DNA from: Pseudomonadota bacterium
GTDB taxonomy: Bacteria; Pseudomonadota; Gammaproteobacteria; Legionellales; Legionellaceae
Length of the DNA: 64,000 nt
NCBI GenBank assembly: GCA_020051095.1
Contig: JAGVJN010000023.1
Location: 1-64,000, forward strand
Direction: 5' to 3'
Below are positions 1-7,301 of this stretch, piece by piece. The notes under the pieces are model-generated. The model was not told the DNA's origin and ran no database searches. It saw nothing but the letters and a program-made list of their open reading frames with translations. Position numbers and translations under genes: made by a program. Each line of letters begins with the position of its first letter. Position 1 is the first letter of the stretch.

Positions 1-93
1 CCACCTGATCCCATACCGAACTCAGAAGTGAAACGAGCCAGCGCCGATGATAGTGTGGGGTTTCCCCATGTGAAAGTAGGTCATTGCCAGGGT
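1..93 (+). rRNA. rrf: 5S ribosomal RNA, 3' part
   Basis: The first bases match the conserved 5S core from the CCACCTGATCCCAT loop through CGAACTCAGAAGTGAAACG to the GTGTGGGG/CCCCATGTG helix. The 5' end lies outside the window, so this is the tail of an rRNA operon. The exact 3' end is estimated to within a few bases. A strong intrinsic terminator follows directly. Confidence 0.93.
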
Positions 94-104
94 TTTATTG
101 TCTA

Positions 105-133
105 AAGGCAGCCCTCAAGCTGCCTTTTTTTTT
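105..133 (+). terminator. Rho-independent terminator of the rRNA operon
   Basis: An 8-bp perfect stem (AAGGCAGC / GCTGCCTT) with a 6-nt loop runs into a tract of nine T. It lies just after the 5S RNA and before the MFS gene, so it should end the ribosomal transcript. Confidence 0.9.
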
Positions 134-164
134 CAATAGTTGAAATGCTGCTTTAAGGGCTTCG

Positions 165-1517
165 ATGGTTCAAACACAATCTTGGTTCAAAACGATAATC
201 CCCATAGCAACAATCTTTGCATCCCGTATGCTAGGGTTGTTCATGTTAATTCCTATATTTACTCTCTATGCTAATAAATTGTCTGGTGCCACCCCTATTT
301 TAGTGGGTATAGCGTTTGGTGCGTATGGTCTATCACAAGGATTGTTGCAAATACCGTTTGGATTATTATCCGATAAATTTGGACGTAAACCGCTGATAGC
401 AGTTGGTTTAGTCTTATTTATCATCGGCAGCTTAATTGGTGCCTGCAGCGATACGATTTATTCAATGATTCTAGCAAGATTGATGCAAGGAATGGGCGCA
501 ATAGGCAGTGTCTTAATTGCTTTAACGGCAGATTTAACCAAAGACAACGACAGAACAAAGGCCATGGCAGTTATTGGACTAACAATTGGTGTATCGTTTA
601 GTCTAGCGATGGTGATCAGTCCGGCTATTAGTCACGCCTTTGGCCTAGCAGGCATCTTCTATTTAACCGCTATATTCGGATTCATTGGTTTAGCTATCTT
701 GTATTTAGTCATTCCGACGCCAGCACAACAGCGTTTTCACCTTGACAGTGAAACGAATGCGACGTTGATTGCTGTAGTTATTAAAAATAGGCAATTGTTA
801 GCACTTGATTTTGGCATATTTTTTCAACACCTTATCTTGACTGCGACGTTTTTTGCATTGCCCCTAATTTTGAAGAATGAGCTTGCCATGTCGCTTGCTG
901 ATAAATCCTTGTATTTTTATTTGCCGATTATGATTAGCGCATTTGTATTAATGGTGCCCTTCATCGTTTTAGCAGAAAAGTATCAGCGAATGCCTATGGT
1001 ATTTATCGGAGCGATTGTTGTAATCGCCCTGTCCCAATTATGTCTTAGTTTTGAATATCAAAATTTTCATCTATTGACAGCCTGCGTTTTGATATACTTT
1101 GTTGCTTTCAACGTATTGGAAGCCTTACTACCTTCACTTATCTCACGAAAAGCCCCCATTCATAGCAAGGGAACGGCCATGGGGGTTTATTCGACTAGTC
1201 AGTTTTTAGGAATCTTTGTCGGTGGCGCATTAGCCGGCTTTCTGTTTCGTTATTTTTCATTCACAGGCATTTATCTAGTCAATACAGTATTAACGATAAT
1301 TTGGTTTTTGATCTCAACACGGATAGATTTAGCCACGAATTTAACGAGTGTGATGATAAGTTGTGAACTTGACGTCATCAATGATAGCATCAAAGCGAAA
1401 CTGCAATCATTCCCTGGTGTGCAGGAGATGGTTTTCTCAAAAGAAGAAGATGCTATCTATTTGAAAGTGAATCAAAATCAATTTGATTTAGAGTCATTTA
1501 AAGCCATCATTGCTTAG
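165..1517 (+). CDS. yajR: MFS transporter, YajR type
   Basis: A 450-residue inner-membrane transporter of the major facilitator superfamily with about twelve predicted membrane segments. Motif A is clear between helices 2 and 3 (GLLSDKFGRKP, about residues 81-91). After the last helix there is a soluble C-terminal stretch (about residues 395-450, with GVQEMVFSKEED). It fits the ferredoxin-like YAM domain that marks YajR proteins, and the length is close to that of E. coli YajR. The substrate is not established for the family. AAGGG lies 5 nt before the ATG. It stands between the rRNA terminator and the SDR gene, with 60 nt to the latter. The YajR assignment rests on the C-terminal domain; a general drug-efflux MFS is the alternative. 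Confidence 0.85.
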   Translation: MVQTQSWFKTIIPIATIFASRMLGLFMLIPIFTLYANKLSGATPILVGIAFGAYGLSQGLLQIPFGLLSDKFGRKPLIAVGLVLFIIGSLIGACSDTIYSMILARLMQGMGAIGSVLIALTADLTKDNDRTKAMAVIGLTIGVSFSLAMVISPAISHAFGLAGIFYLTAIFGFIGLAILYLVIPTPAQQRFHLDSETNATLIAVVIKNRQLLALDFGIFFQHLILTATFFALPLILKNELAMSLADKSLYFYLPIMISAFVLMVPFIVLAEKYQRMPMVFIGAIVVIALSQLCLSFEYQNFHLLTACVLIYFVAFNVLEALLPSLISRKAPIHSKGTAMGVYSTSQFLGIFVGGALAGFLFRYFSFTGIYLVNTVLTIIWFLISTRIDLATNLTSVMISCELDVINDSIKAKLQSFPGVQEMVFSKEEDAIYLKVNQNQFDLESFKAIIA

Positions 1518-1577
1518 GCGTTGACAAGCCTGGCAATTCAAGTTAATTTTCCTAAATTTAGTTGAGAGGAAACCAAG

Positions 1578-2333
1578 TTGCGTTTACAAAATAAAGTGGC
1601 CCTTATTACAGGTGCGGCTAGAGAAAAAGGAATTGGCTGGGCAACCGCTCTGAAATTGGCAGAAGAAGGATGTGATGTCATCGCTGTGTACTTCAATAGT
1701 TCCGATGAGGCAGCGGTCTTAGTCAAACATATTGAGTCGATGGGTCGCAAAGCCTATGCATTACAAGCAAATGTCGCTGACCATGACTCTGTCAAAAACT
1801 TAGCTGCGCAAGTGAAGCAACGGGTGAACCAGGTCGACTTTTTGATAAGTAATGCAGCCAGTGGCGTATTGAAGCCTGCTATGCAGATGACTACTAAGCA
1901 CTGGCGATGGTGTCTTGAAACAAACGCGTTGGCGTTAAATCATCTCGTTCGAGAATTCCAACCAATGATGCCGAAGGGAAGTCGAGTCATTGCGTTATCG
2001 AGTTTAGGAGCTGAACGGGCAATCCCAAATTATGCCTTCATTGGTGCGTCGAAAGCCGCATTGGAAGCCTTGGTCCGCTCATTAAGTCTGGAATTAGCGC
2101 CTTATGGGATCACGGCTAATACGATTTCAGCAGGTGTTGTGGATACGGATGCGTTATCTCATTTCCCAAACAGAGAGCAGCTGCTGGATGAATACCAAGC
2201 GCATTCTTTATCAGAAAGACCGTTGCAAACAACGGATGTTGCCAATGCGATATTTCTCTTGTGTTTACCTGAGGCTGCCATGATCAATGCTCACACCTTA
2301 TTTGTGGATGCGGGCTACAACAAGGTGGGCTAA
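1578..2333 (+). CDS. Short-chain dehydrogenase/reductase, FabL-like (enoyl-ACP reductase III or ketoacyl reductase)
   Basis: A 251-residue Rossmann-fold SDR starting at TTG, with GAGAGGA about 8 nt upstream. The N-terminal cofactor motif is TGAAREKGIG (residues 11-20). The catalytic pair is spaced Y152-x6-K159 (NYAFIGASK), as in FabL, rather than the Y-x3-K of classical FabG. The stretches SNAASGVLKP and VDTDALSHFPNREQLL also resemble Bacillus FabL, an NADPH enoyl-ACP reductase. Lying just upstream of an acyl carrier protein, a dehydratase and two ketoacyl synthases, it probably reduces an acyl-ACP intermediate for that pathway. The 125-nt gap with its own promoter-like element suggests it is transcribed separately. 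Whether it acts on enoyl- or ketoacyl-ACP cannot be decided from sequence. Confidence 0.8.
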   Translation: MRLQNKVALITGAAREKGIGWATALKLAEEGCDVIAVYFNSSDEAAVLVKHIESMGRKAYALQANVADHDSVKNLAAQVKQRVNQVDFLISNAASGVLKPAMQMTTKHWRWCLETNALALNHLVREFQPMMPKGSRVIALSSLGAERAIPNYAFIGASKAALEALVRSLSLELAPYGITANTISAGVVDTDALSHFPNREQLLDEYQAHSLSERPLQTTDVANAIFLLCLPEAAMINAHTLFVDAGYNKVG

Positions 2334-2403
2334 GTTACTTTTTGCTTATTAGTTTTTATTGACAACGGTCGAAAAAATCAAACAGTGAAATTTCTATATT
2401 TTT

Positions 2404-2420
2404 GAGTATATGATATACTC
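2404..2420 (+). promoter_or_regulatory. Extended -10 promoter inside a perfect palindrome, upstream of the ACP operon
   Basis: GAGTATA-TGA-TATACTC is a perfect 7-bp inverted repeat with a 3-nt spacer. Its right arm contains TATACT preceded by TGA, an extended -10 element at 2411-2419. The -35 is weak (TTTCTA at 2391-2396). The ATG of the ACP gene is 39 nt downstream. A dimeric repressor bound here would occlude the -10. Its function as an operator is inference. Confidence 0.5.
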
Positions 2421-2458
2421 GTACTATTTTTAATCGACGATCAAAAGTGAGATAGGCC

Positions 2459-2872
2459 ATGAATGTGGAAAGTGTATATCCAAAGGTACGTGAAATAATT
2501 GCAGATGTCTTAGTCATTGAACAAGATGAAGTCTCAAAGGAAAGCCGTTTGATTGCTGATTTGGGTGCGGAATCAATTGACTTTTTGGATTTGGTATTCC
2601 AATTGGAAAAGGAATTTTCTATTAAGATCCCTCGGGGACAACTTGAAAAAAATGCACGTGGTGAATTGTCCCAAGAAGAATTTGAGCAGGGTGGGGTTAT
2701 CACTGAAAAAGGCTTGGAAGCATTAATAAATCATTTGTCAGAAGTTCCAAGGGATGCGTTCACGCCGAGTATGAAAACGTCCGACATCCCAACACTATTT
2801 ACAGTGGAAACTTTTTGCAAGCTCGTTGTATCTGCTAAAAATGAACAAAAAGTTGCAGAGTCTATTGCCTAA
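2459..2872 (+). CDS. Acyl carrier protein with C-terminal extension (AcpXL-like)
   Basis: A 137-residue protein whose first ~80 residues are an acyl carrier protein. The phosphopantetheine site is DLGAESIDFLD with Ser39 as the attachment residue, and it is followed by the acidic recognition helix. Housekeeping ACPs have about 78 residues, so an extra ~50 residues are present at the C-terminus (TEKGLEALINHLSEVP onward). Specialised ACPs such as rhizobial AcpXL are also longer than usual. It heads a tight operon with a dehydratase, two ketoacyl synthases and a lipid A-type acyltransferase. It therefore probably carries the growing very long acyl chain for an envelope lipid rather than for bulk phospholipid. 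Its stop codon overlaps the next start by one base. Confidence 0.85.
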   Translation: MNVESVYPKVREIIADVLVIEQDEVSKESRLIADLGAESIDFLDLVFQLEKEFSIKIPRGQLEKNARGELSQEEFEQGGVITEKGLEALINHLSEVPRDAFTPSMKTSDIPTLFTVETFCKLVVSAKNEQKVAESIA

Positions 2873-3765
2873 TGCGATTTTTATTCGTTGATAAAATACT
2901 GTCAACAGACGAAAGCCGAGTTATTCGTGGTGTGAAACATGTCACCGCAGATGATTACTATTTGACGTTTGATGAAGACAGACAAATTGTCTTTATGCCA
3001 AGTTTGATTGGAGAAACGCTTGGACAATTAGCCGCTTGGCATGTCATGAAAGAATTGGATTTCAAGCTAAGACCTGTCGCAGGCGTCGTTTCTTCGGCTA
3101 CGAGTCATCGTTCAGTTCCCATTGGTAGCACACTTCAACTTGAGTCAGTTATTGAATCATGTGATGAATCTGCGGTGCAATATCACAGTGTTGCGACGGT
3201 TGGAAACGATGTGGTCTTTAGCATTGAAGGGGCACTGGGCCCGATGCAGCCGATGTCAGACTTTATTGATAGAGATGTCGTTATTCAGCAATATGCAGAA
3301 ATTGCCCCAAAAGGTGACGATCATCCCGACAATGATTTGGTTAGTGCAAAAGACACTTGTTATGATTTCTTAAATCCCACCGTGACACCAATTGCTTTTC
3401 AGTATGATCATGTGGTTGCATTTCAGCCGAATGAATCCATTCAAGCAATAAAAAAAATCACGGTTTCTGCGCCCTATTTTGCCGATCACTTCCCGTTAAA
3501 GCCAGTTTTACCTTTAACAGTCTTACTTGAAAGTAACATCAATCTAGCACGTACATTTTTGGCTCATAGTCAATTTATGAAATCTTATCGGTTTGAAAAA
3601 ATGAATAAAATTAAAATGAGCGCATTTGTGCAACCCGGTGAGGTAGTAAACACCCATTTAACAGTCAAATCATGTGACAATGAATCAATGATATTAGCCA
3701 TCCGCAGTGATGTTGCAGGTAAACGCGTTTGCGTTTTGGAAATGATTTTGACCGCAAGAGGTTAA
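2872..3765 (+). CDS. 3-hydroxyacyl-ACP dehydratase, double-hotdog (FabA/FabZ-like)
   Basis: A 297-residue protein that reads as two hotdog folds in tandem. The C-terminal half carries the FabZ-type signature YFADHFPLKPVLP with His206 and Glu220, the same 14-residue spacing as the catalytic His/Glu of FabZ. The usual Gly before the His is Asp here. The N-terminal half (GETLGQLAAWHVM, residues 47-59) looks like the other half of a FabA-like pair without an obvious catalytic His. It should dehydrate 3-hydroxyacyl-ACP during elongation. It starts on the last base of the ACP stop codon (translational coupling) and ends 4 nt before the next gene. The rhizobial counterpart by position is FabZXL. Confidence 0.8.
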   Translation: MRFLFVDKILSTDESRVIRGVKHVTADDYYLTFDEDRQIVFMPSLIGETLGQLAAWHVMKELDFKLRPVAGVVSSATSHRSVPIGSTLQLESVIESCDESAVQYHSVATVGNDVVFSIEGALGPMQPMSDFIDRDVVIQQYAEIAPKGDDHPDNDLVSAKDTCYDFLNPTVTPIAFQYDHVVAFQPNESIQAIKKITVSAPYFADHFPLKPVLPLTVLLESNINLARTFLAHSQFMKSYRFEKMNKIKMSAFVQPGEVVNTHLTVKSCDNESMILAIRSDVAGKRVCVLEMILTARG

Positions 3766-3769
3766 TAGA

Positions 3770-5059
3770 ATGCAATCAAGACGAGTTGCGATTACAGGAA
3801 TTGGTGCTGTTTCACCTTTGGGGCATTCGGTCGATGAGACCTGGCACAACCTAATTTCAGGAAAGTCGGGGATGGATATGATTCAGCAGTTTGATGCTTC
3901 CCATTTTCCGACTCGTTTTGCCGCAGAAGTAAAGCAATTTAAACTTCCCGCCGCTTTTAAAAAGCGACATCATCGTTTTGCAATGTCGTTTACCCAATTT
4001 GCTTTGATGGCAGCAACGGAGGCATTTGATGACGCCGGTTTAAGGCCAACACAGACCAATGCAGATCGCTGGGGGATCGTTGCCGGTAGTGGTATGATGA
4101 CAGCAGAATTTGACTACTTGAGCCGATTCCAAAAAGCCATTGCACCTACGGGAGAACCTGATTGGTCTCTTCTTGGCGATGATGAACATGGTTTTTTTAA
4201 TCTCGTTGATTTTGGTAAAACGCAATCCAATAGTGGATTGTCATTGTTAATTAAAGAATTTGGCATTAACGGGTATGCTAATTCCGTGCATACAGCTTGT
4301 GCTTCAGGAGGACAAGCTTTGGGGTTGGCATTGCAAGTCATTCGACGAGGCGATGCCGATTGTATCCTTGCTGGTGGCTTTGACTCAATGATTAATCCGC
4401 TGGGACTATCAAGTTTTTGTTTGCTCGGGGCCTTATCAACCTATAACGAAACACCGCACACAGCGAGTAGACCCTTTGATTTAACCCGAAATGGTTTTGT
4501 TTTAGGGGAAGGTGCGGCATTCCTAATCCTCGAGGAATGGGGGCATGCTAAGAAACGGGGCGCTCGAATTTATGCCGAGTTGAGAGGGGAAGGCAATTCG
4601 CTGAGTTCCTATCGTATCACCGACTCCCACCCCAATGGGGATGGTGCAATCCAAGCGATTACGGGTGCTTTAAAAGATGGCGGGTTAAAAGCCAATGAAA
4701 TTGATTATATCAATGCACACGGGACCTCTACCAAGATGAATGATCTGAGTGAAACCAATGCCATTAAGGCAGTTTTTCATGAGCGGGCTGCGCCACCCGT
4801 TAGCTCAACAAAGGGTCAAACTGGTCATTTGATTGCAGCTGCAGGTGCGTTGGAAGCCGTCATTTCAGTGAAAACGATCGCAACAAACCTTTTGCCACCT
4901 ACAGCCAATTTAACCACGGCCGATCCTGACTGTGATCTGGATTATGTTGTTGAAGGACCAAGAGAAAAATCGGTGGGTGCCGTCTTATCGAACTCCTTTG
5001 GTTTTGGTGGATCCAATAGCTGCTTGTTGTTTACTCATCCAGAATTGAAAGGGGCTTAA
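3770..5059 (+). CDS. 3-oxoacyl-ACP synthase (KAS II / FabF-like), catalytically complete
   Basis: A 429-residue thiolase-fold condensing enzyme. All three KAS II catalytic residues are visible: Cys177 (HTACASGG), His317 (NAHGTST) and His353 (GQTGHLIAAAG). The phosphate-binding glycine-rich end (NSFGFGGSNS) is intact. It condenses malonyl-ACP with an acyl chain; in this operon the partner is probably the dedicated ACP two genes upstream. The next gene encodes a paralogue lacking the Cys and begins 1 nt after this stop, an arrangement like the KS-alpha/KS-beta pairs of polyketide and long-chain fatty acid systems. Confidence 0.9.
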   Translation: MQSRRVAITGIGAVSPLGHSVDETWHNLISGKSGMDMIQQFDASHFPTRFAAEVKQFKLPAAFKKRHHRFAMSFTQFALMAATEAFDDAGLRPTQTNADRWGIVAGSGMMTAEFDYLSRFQKAIAPTGEPDWSLLGDDEHGFFNLVDFGKTQSNSGLSLLIKEFGINGYANSVHTACASGGQALGLALQVIRRGDADCILAGGFDSMINPLGLSSFCLLGALSTYNETPHTASRPFDLTRNGFVLGEGAAFLILEEWGHAKKRGARIYAELRGEGNSLSSYRITDSHPNGDGAIQAITGALKDGGLKANEIDYINAHGTSTKMNDLSETNAIKAVFHERAAPPVSSTKGQTGHLIAAAGALEAVISVKTIATNLLPPTANLTTADPDCDLDYVVEGPREKSVGAVLSNSFGFGGSNSCLLFTHPELKGA

Positions 5060-5060
5060 G

Positions 5061-6338
5061 ATGCTGAAACCATTATCACGTGTTTTTGTCACAGGATTAG
5101 GTGCCCTCACTGCGGTGGGTGAAACAGTGGATGAGACGTGGCAGGCTGTTTGCGAAGGTAAATCTGGCATAGCGCCAATAAACCATCATGATCTATCCGG
5201 TTGGTCTAACCAGTTGGGTGGGGAACTTAAGCAATTTCAACCAGCAAAATTATTACCCGATCGAAAATTAGCGAAAGTTGTTTCTAAACAAGATATCATG
5301 GGGATCAATGCAGCCGTGCAAGCCGTTGAACACAGTCAAATGATCCCTTGGCGCGACTCAGAAGTTGAAGACGTTGCGAATTTCAATGATAGAACAGCCG
5401 TTTTTGTTGGTTCACCTGGGAATAAATTTTTTCAGCAATACGATTTTTTACCGTTACTTGAAAAAAGTCAGGGCGATATGAAAGCGTTCGCGCAGATGTT
5501 ATTTGAAACTGTCCACCCGATGTGGTTGTTGCGAATTTTGCCAAACAATGTTCTTGCTTATACGGGGATAACCTATCAATTCAAAGGGGTTAACCACAAC
5601 ATTACCAATCATGCGACCAGTGGCCTTCAAGCGATAATTGAAGCGATGCATGCCATTCGTTTTGGACAAGCGGATAGAGCAGTCGTCGTTGCTTATGATT
5701 ATGGCACAGATCCACAAGCGCTTTATTACTACCAAAAATTGGGGTTGGTTTCTTCCACAGGCCTAAAGCCCTTCGATAAGCGTCAGGATGGGACGATATT
5801 AGGCGATGGTGCTGCCGCGATTGTGCTAGAAAGTGAAGCCAGTGCGAAAGCCAGAGGTGCAACTCGTTATGCAGAATTGCTGGCTGGGCAGGCGTTTAGC
5901 GAAAATGCTGGGTTATTTTCTATCCAAAAAGACGATCAATGTTTGCAATCGTTAATCAGTCAAACATTGGATAAAGCCTCAATACGTGGGGATCAACTCA
6001 ATTGCGTGGTTGCGCATGGGAATGGCAATCCTGTCTCAGACAAAACAGAAGCAGCCGCTTTAACCGCAATTTGTCCTCAGGCAAAACTAACAGGCTTCAA
6101 ATGGGCTATTGGTCATACACTCACCGCATCTGGCCTGATGGACACCGTTTTAGCTTGCCAAGCCCTCCATCATCAGACGTTACCAGGCATTGCCAATTGG
6201 CAAGAAGCAATTCCTTCTGCCGCCAACTTAGCTATCAGCCATCAATCACAAGCAATACCATCGGGTGCATATGCGATAATTATTAACCGGGGTTTTGCCA
6301 GCATGGATGCGTGCTTGTTGGTGAAGCACTGTGAATAA
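5061..6338 (+). CDS. Ketoacyl synthase homologue without the active-site Cys (chain-length-factor-like)
   Basis: A 425-residue paralogue of the preceding KAS. Where that protein has TACASGG, this one has NHATSGL, so the nucleophilic Cys is replaced by Ala185. The two His remain (His319 in VAHGNGN, His352 in IGHTLTASG). Such a protein cannot form the acyl-enzyme but could decarboxylate malonyl-ACP or act as the non-condensing partner of a heterodimer, as chain-length factors do. It is placed directly after the complete KAS and overlaps the acyltransferase gene by 8 nt. The overall fold looks intact, so this is a conserved specialisation rather than decay. Its role is inference. Confidence 0.8.
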   Translation: MLKPLSRVFVTGLGALTAVGETVDETWQAVCEGKSGIAPINHHDLSGWSNQLGGELKQFQPAKLLPDRKLAKVVSKQDIMGINAAVQAVEHSQMIPWRDSEVEDVANFNDRTAVFVGSPGNKFFQQYDFLPLLEKSQGDMKAFAQMLFETVHPMWLLRILPNNVLAYTGITYQFKGVNHNITNHATSGLQAIIEAMHAIRFGQADRAVVVAYDYGTDPQALYYYQKLGLVSSTGLKPFDKRQDGTILGDGAAAIVLESEASAKARGATRYAELLAGQAFSENAGLFSIQKDDQCLQSLISQTLDKASIRGDQLNCVVAHGNGNPVSDKTEAAALTAICPQAKLTGFKWAIGHTLTASGLMDTVLACQALHHQTLPGIANWQEAIPSAANLAISHQSQAIPSGAYAIIINRGFASMDACLLVKHCE

Positions 6339-7221
6339 AGTTGCGAATTATGTCGATCAATTATCCGTTAGTTTAGTAGGACAATTTATCTATTATTGTA
6401 TGCCATGGCGCAAGCAGCTAGTCTTGAGTAACATGAAGCAAGCCTTTGGCAATCAACTGAGCGATCAGCAAAGGCGAAAATTGGCCCAAGCGTTTTACGG
6501 CCATCTCGCCCGATCATTGAAAGAAATGGTTCAAATGCGGTTCATGAATGAGGCAAAATTAAAATCAAAAGTGGATGTTATCGGATGGGAGCATTTAGCT
6601 GATGTTGCTGCTAATGGGAAAGGAATGCTGGTGTTAACTGGCCATTTTGGCAGTTGGGAGTTTGCACCGATTGGCGGCATTCTCAATTTCAAACAGTTCC
6701 AGGGGCAATTCCATTTTATTCGCAAGACGTTGGGTGCCAAATGGCTTGAGAAGATTGTATTCCGCAACTATTTCAAAGCGGGTTTGCATGTCATACCTAA
6801 AAAAAACTCGTTAAACCAGGTGCGAGATGCGCTAGAGGCAAATCATGCTATTGTCTTTGTCATGGATCAACATGCCATTGTGAGTAATCGAGATGGCATT
6901 GCCGTTGAGTTTTTTGGAAAAAAAGCAGGCACTTATCGCAGTTTAGCCAGTTTTTCAAGGTATGCTGATGTCCCTGTTGTTCCTGCGTCAGCCTATCGTA
7001 CCCAAGATAACCGTCATGTTCTTCATTTTCATCCACCCATCCCATGGGAAGAGAAAGGCTCGACTCAAGAGAGCATCTATTACAATACCTTAAAATATAA
7101 CCAAGTATTAGAACAGTTTATCAATGATCATCCCGAACAATGGCTTTGGCTTCATAAGCGATGGAAATTAAAAGAGTCTAATTTGCAGCCTCAATCCGAC
7201 CCATTGAGAGACTTTCAATAG
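6331..7221 (+). CDS. Lysophospholipid/lipid A acyltransferase (LpxL/HtrB family, LpxXL-like)
   Basis: A 296-residue protein starting at GTG inside the end of the previous gene. The acyltransferase H-x4-E motif is GHFGSWE (His105, Glu110). The N-terminal region (LVGQFIYYCMPW) is hydrophobic and would anchor it at the inner face of the inner membrane. Family members transfer an acyl chain from ACP to lipid A precursors. As last gene of the ACP/KAS operon it is the likely consumer of the chain made there, as LpxXL is in rhizobia. The exact acceptor is not shown by sequence. Transfer to another surface glycolipid, as in aryl-polyene clusters, is possible. Confidence 0.82.
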   Translation: MNKVANYVDQLSVSLVGQFIYYCMPWRKQLVLSNMKQAFGNQLSDQQRRKLAQAFYGHLARSLKEMVQMRFMNEAKLKSKVDVIGWEHLADVAANGKGMLVLTGHFGSWEFAPIGGILNFKQFQGQFHFIRKTLGAKWLEKIVFRNYFKAGLHVIPKKNSLNQVRDALEANHAIVFVMDQHAIVSNRDGIAVEFFGKKAGTYRSLASFSRYADVPVVPASAYRTQDNRHVLHFHPPIPWEEKGSTQESIYYNTLKYNQVLEQFINDHPEQWLWLHKRWKLKESNLQPQSDPLRDFQ

Positions 7222-7239
7222 AGACCTTCTCTAGCCCCT

Positions 7240-7268
7240 TTGACTCGGTTATTAATATCCCATAGAAT
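7240..7268 (+). promoter_or_regulatory. Sigma-70 promoter of the O-antigen ligase/deacetylase pair
   Basis: TTGACT (7240-7245) and TAGAAT (7263-7268) are separated by exactly 17 nt. The start codon is 34 nt beyond the -10. The acyltransferase gene ends at 7221, so the glycan genes have their own promoter. Confidence 0.72.
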
Positions 7269-7301
7269 CATTGGTATGGATGTTTTAACGACAAGAAAAT
7301 T

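Noticed and set aside
2359-2364. Perfect TTGACA upstream of the ACP operon as a -35
   Set aside because: No -10-like hexamer lies 15-19 nt downstream; the extended -10 at 2414-2419 is too far away to pair with it.
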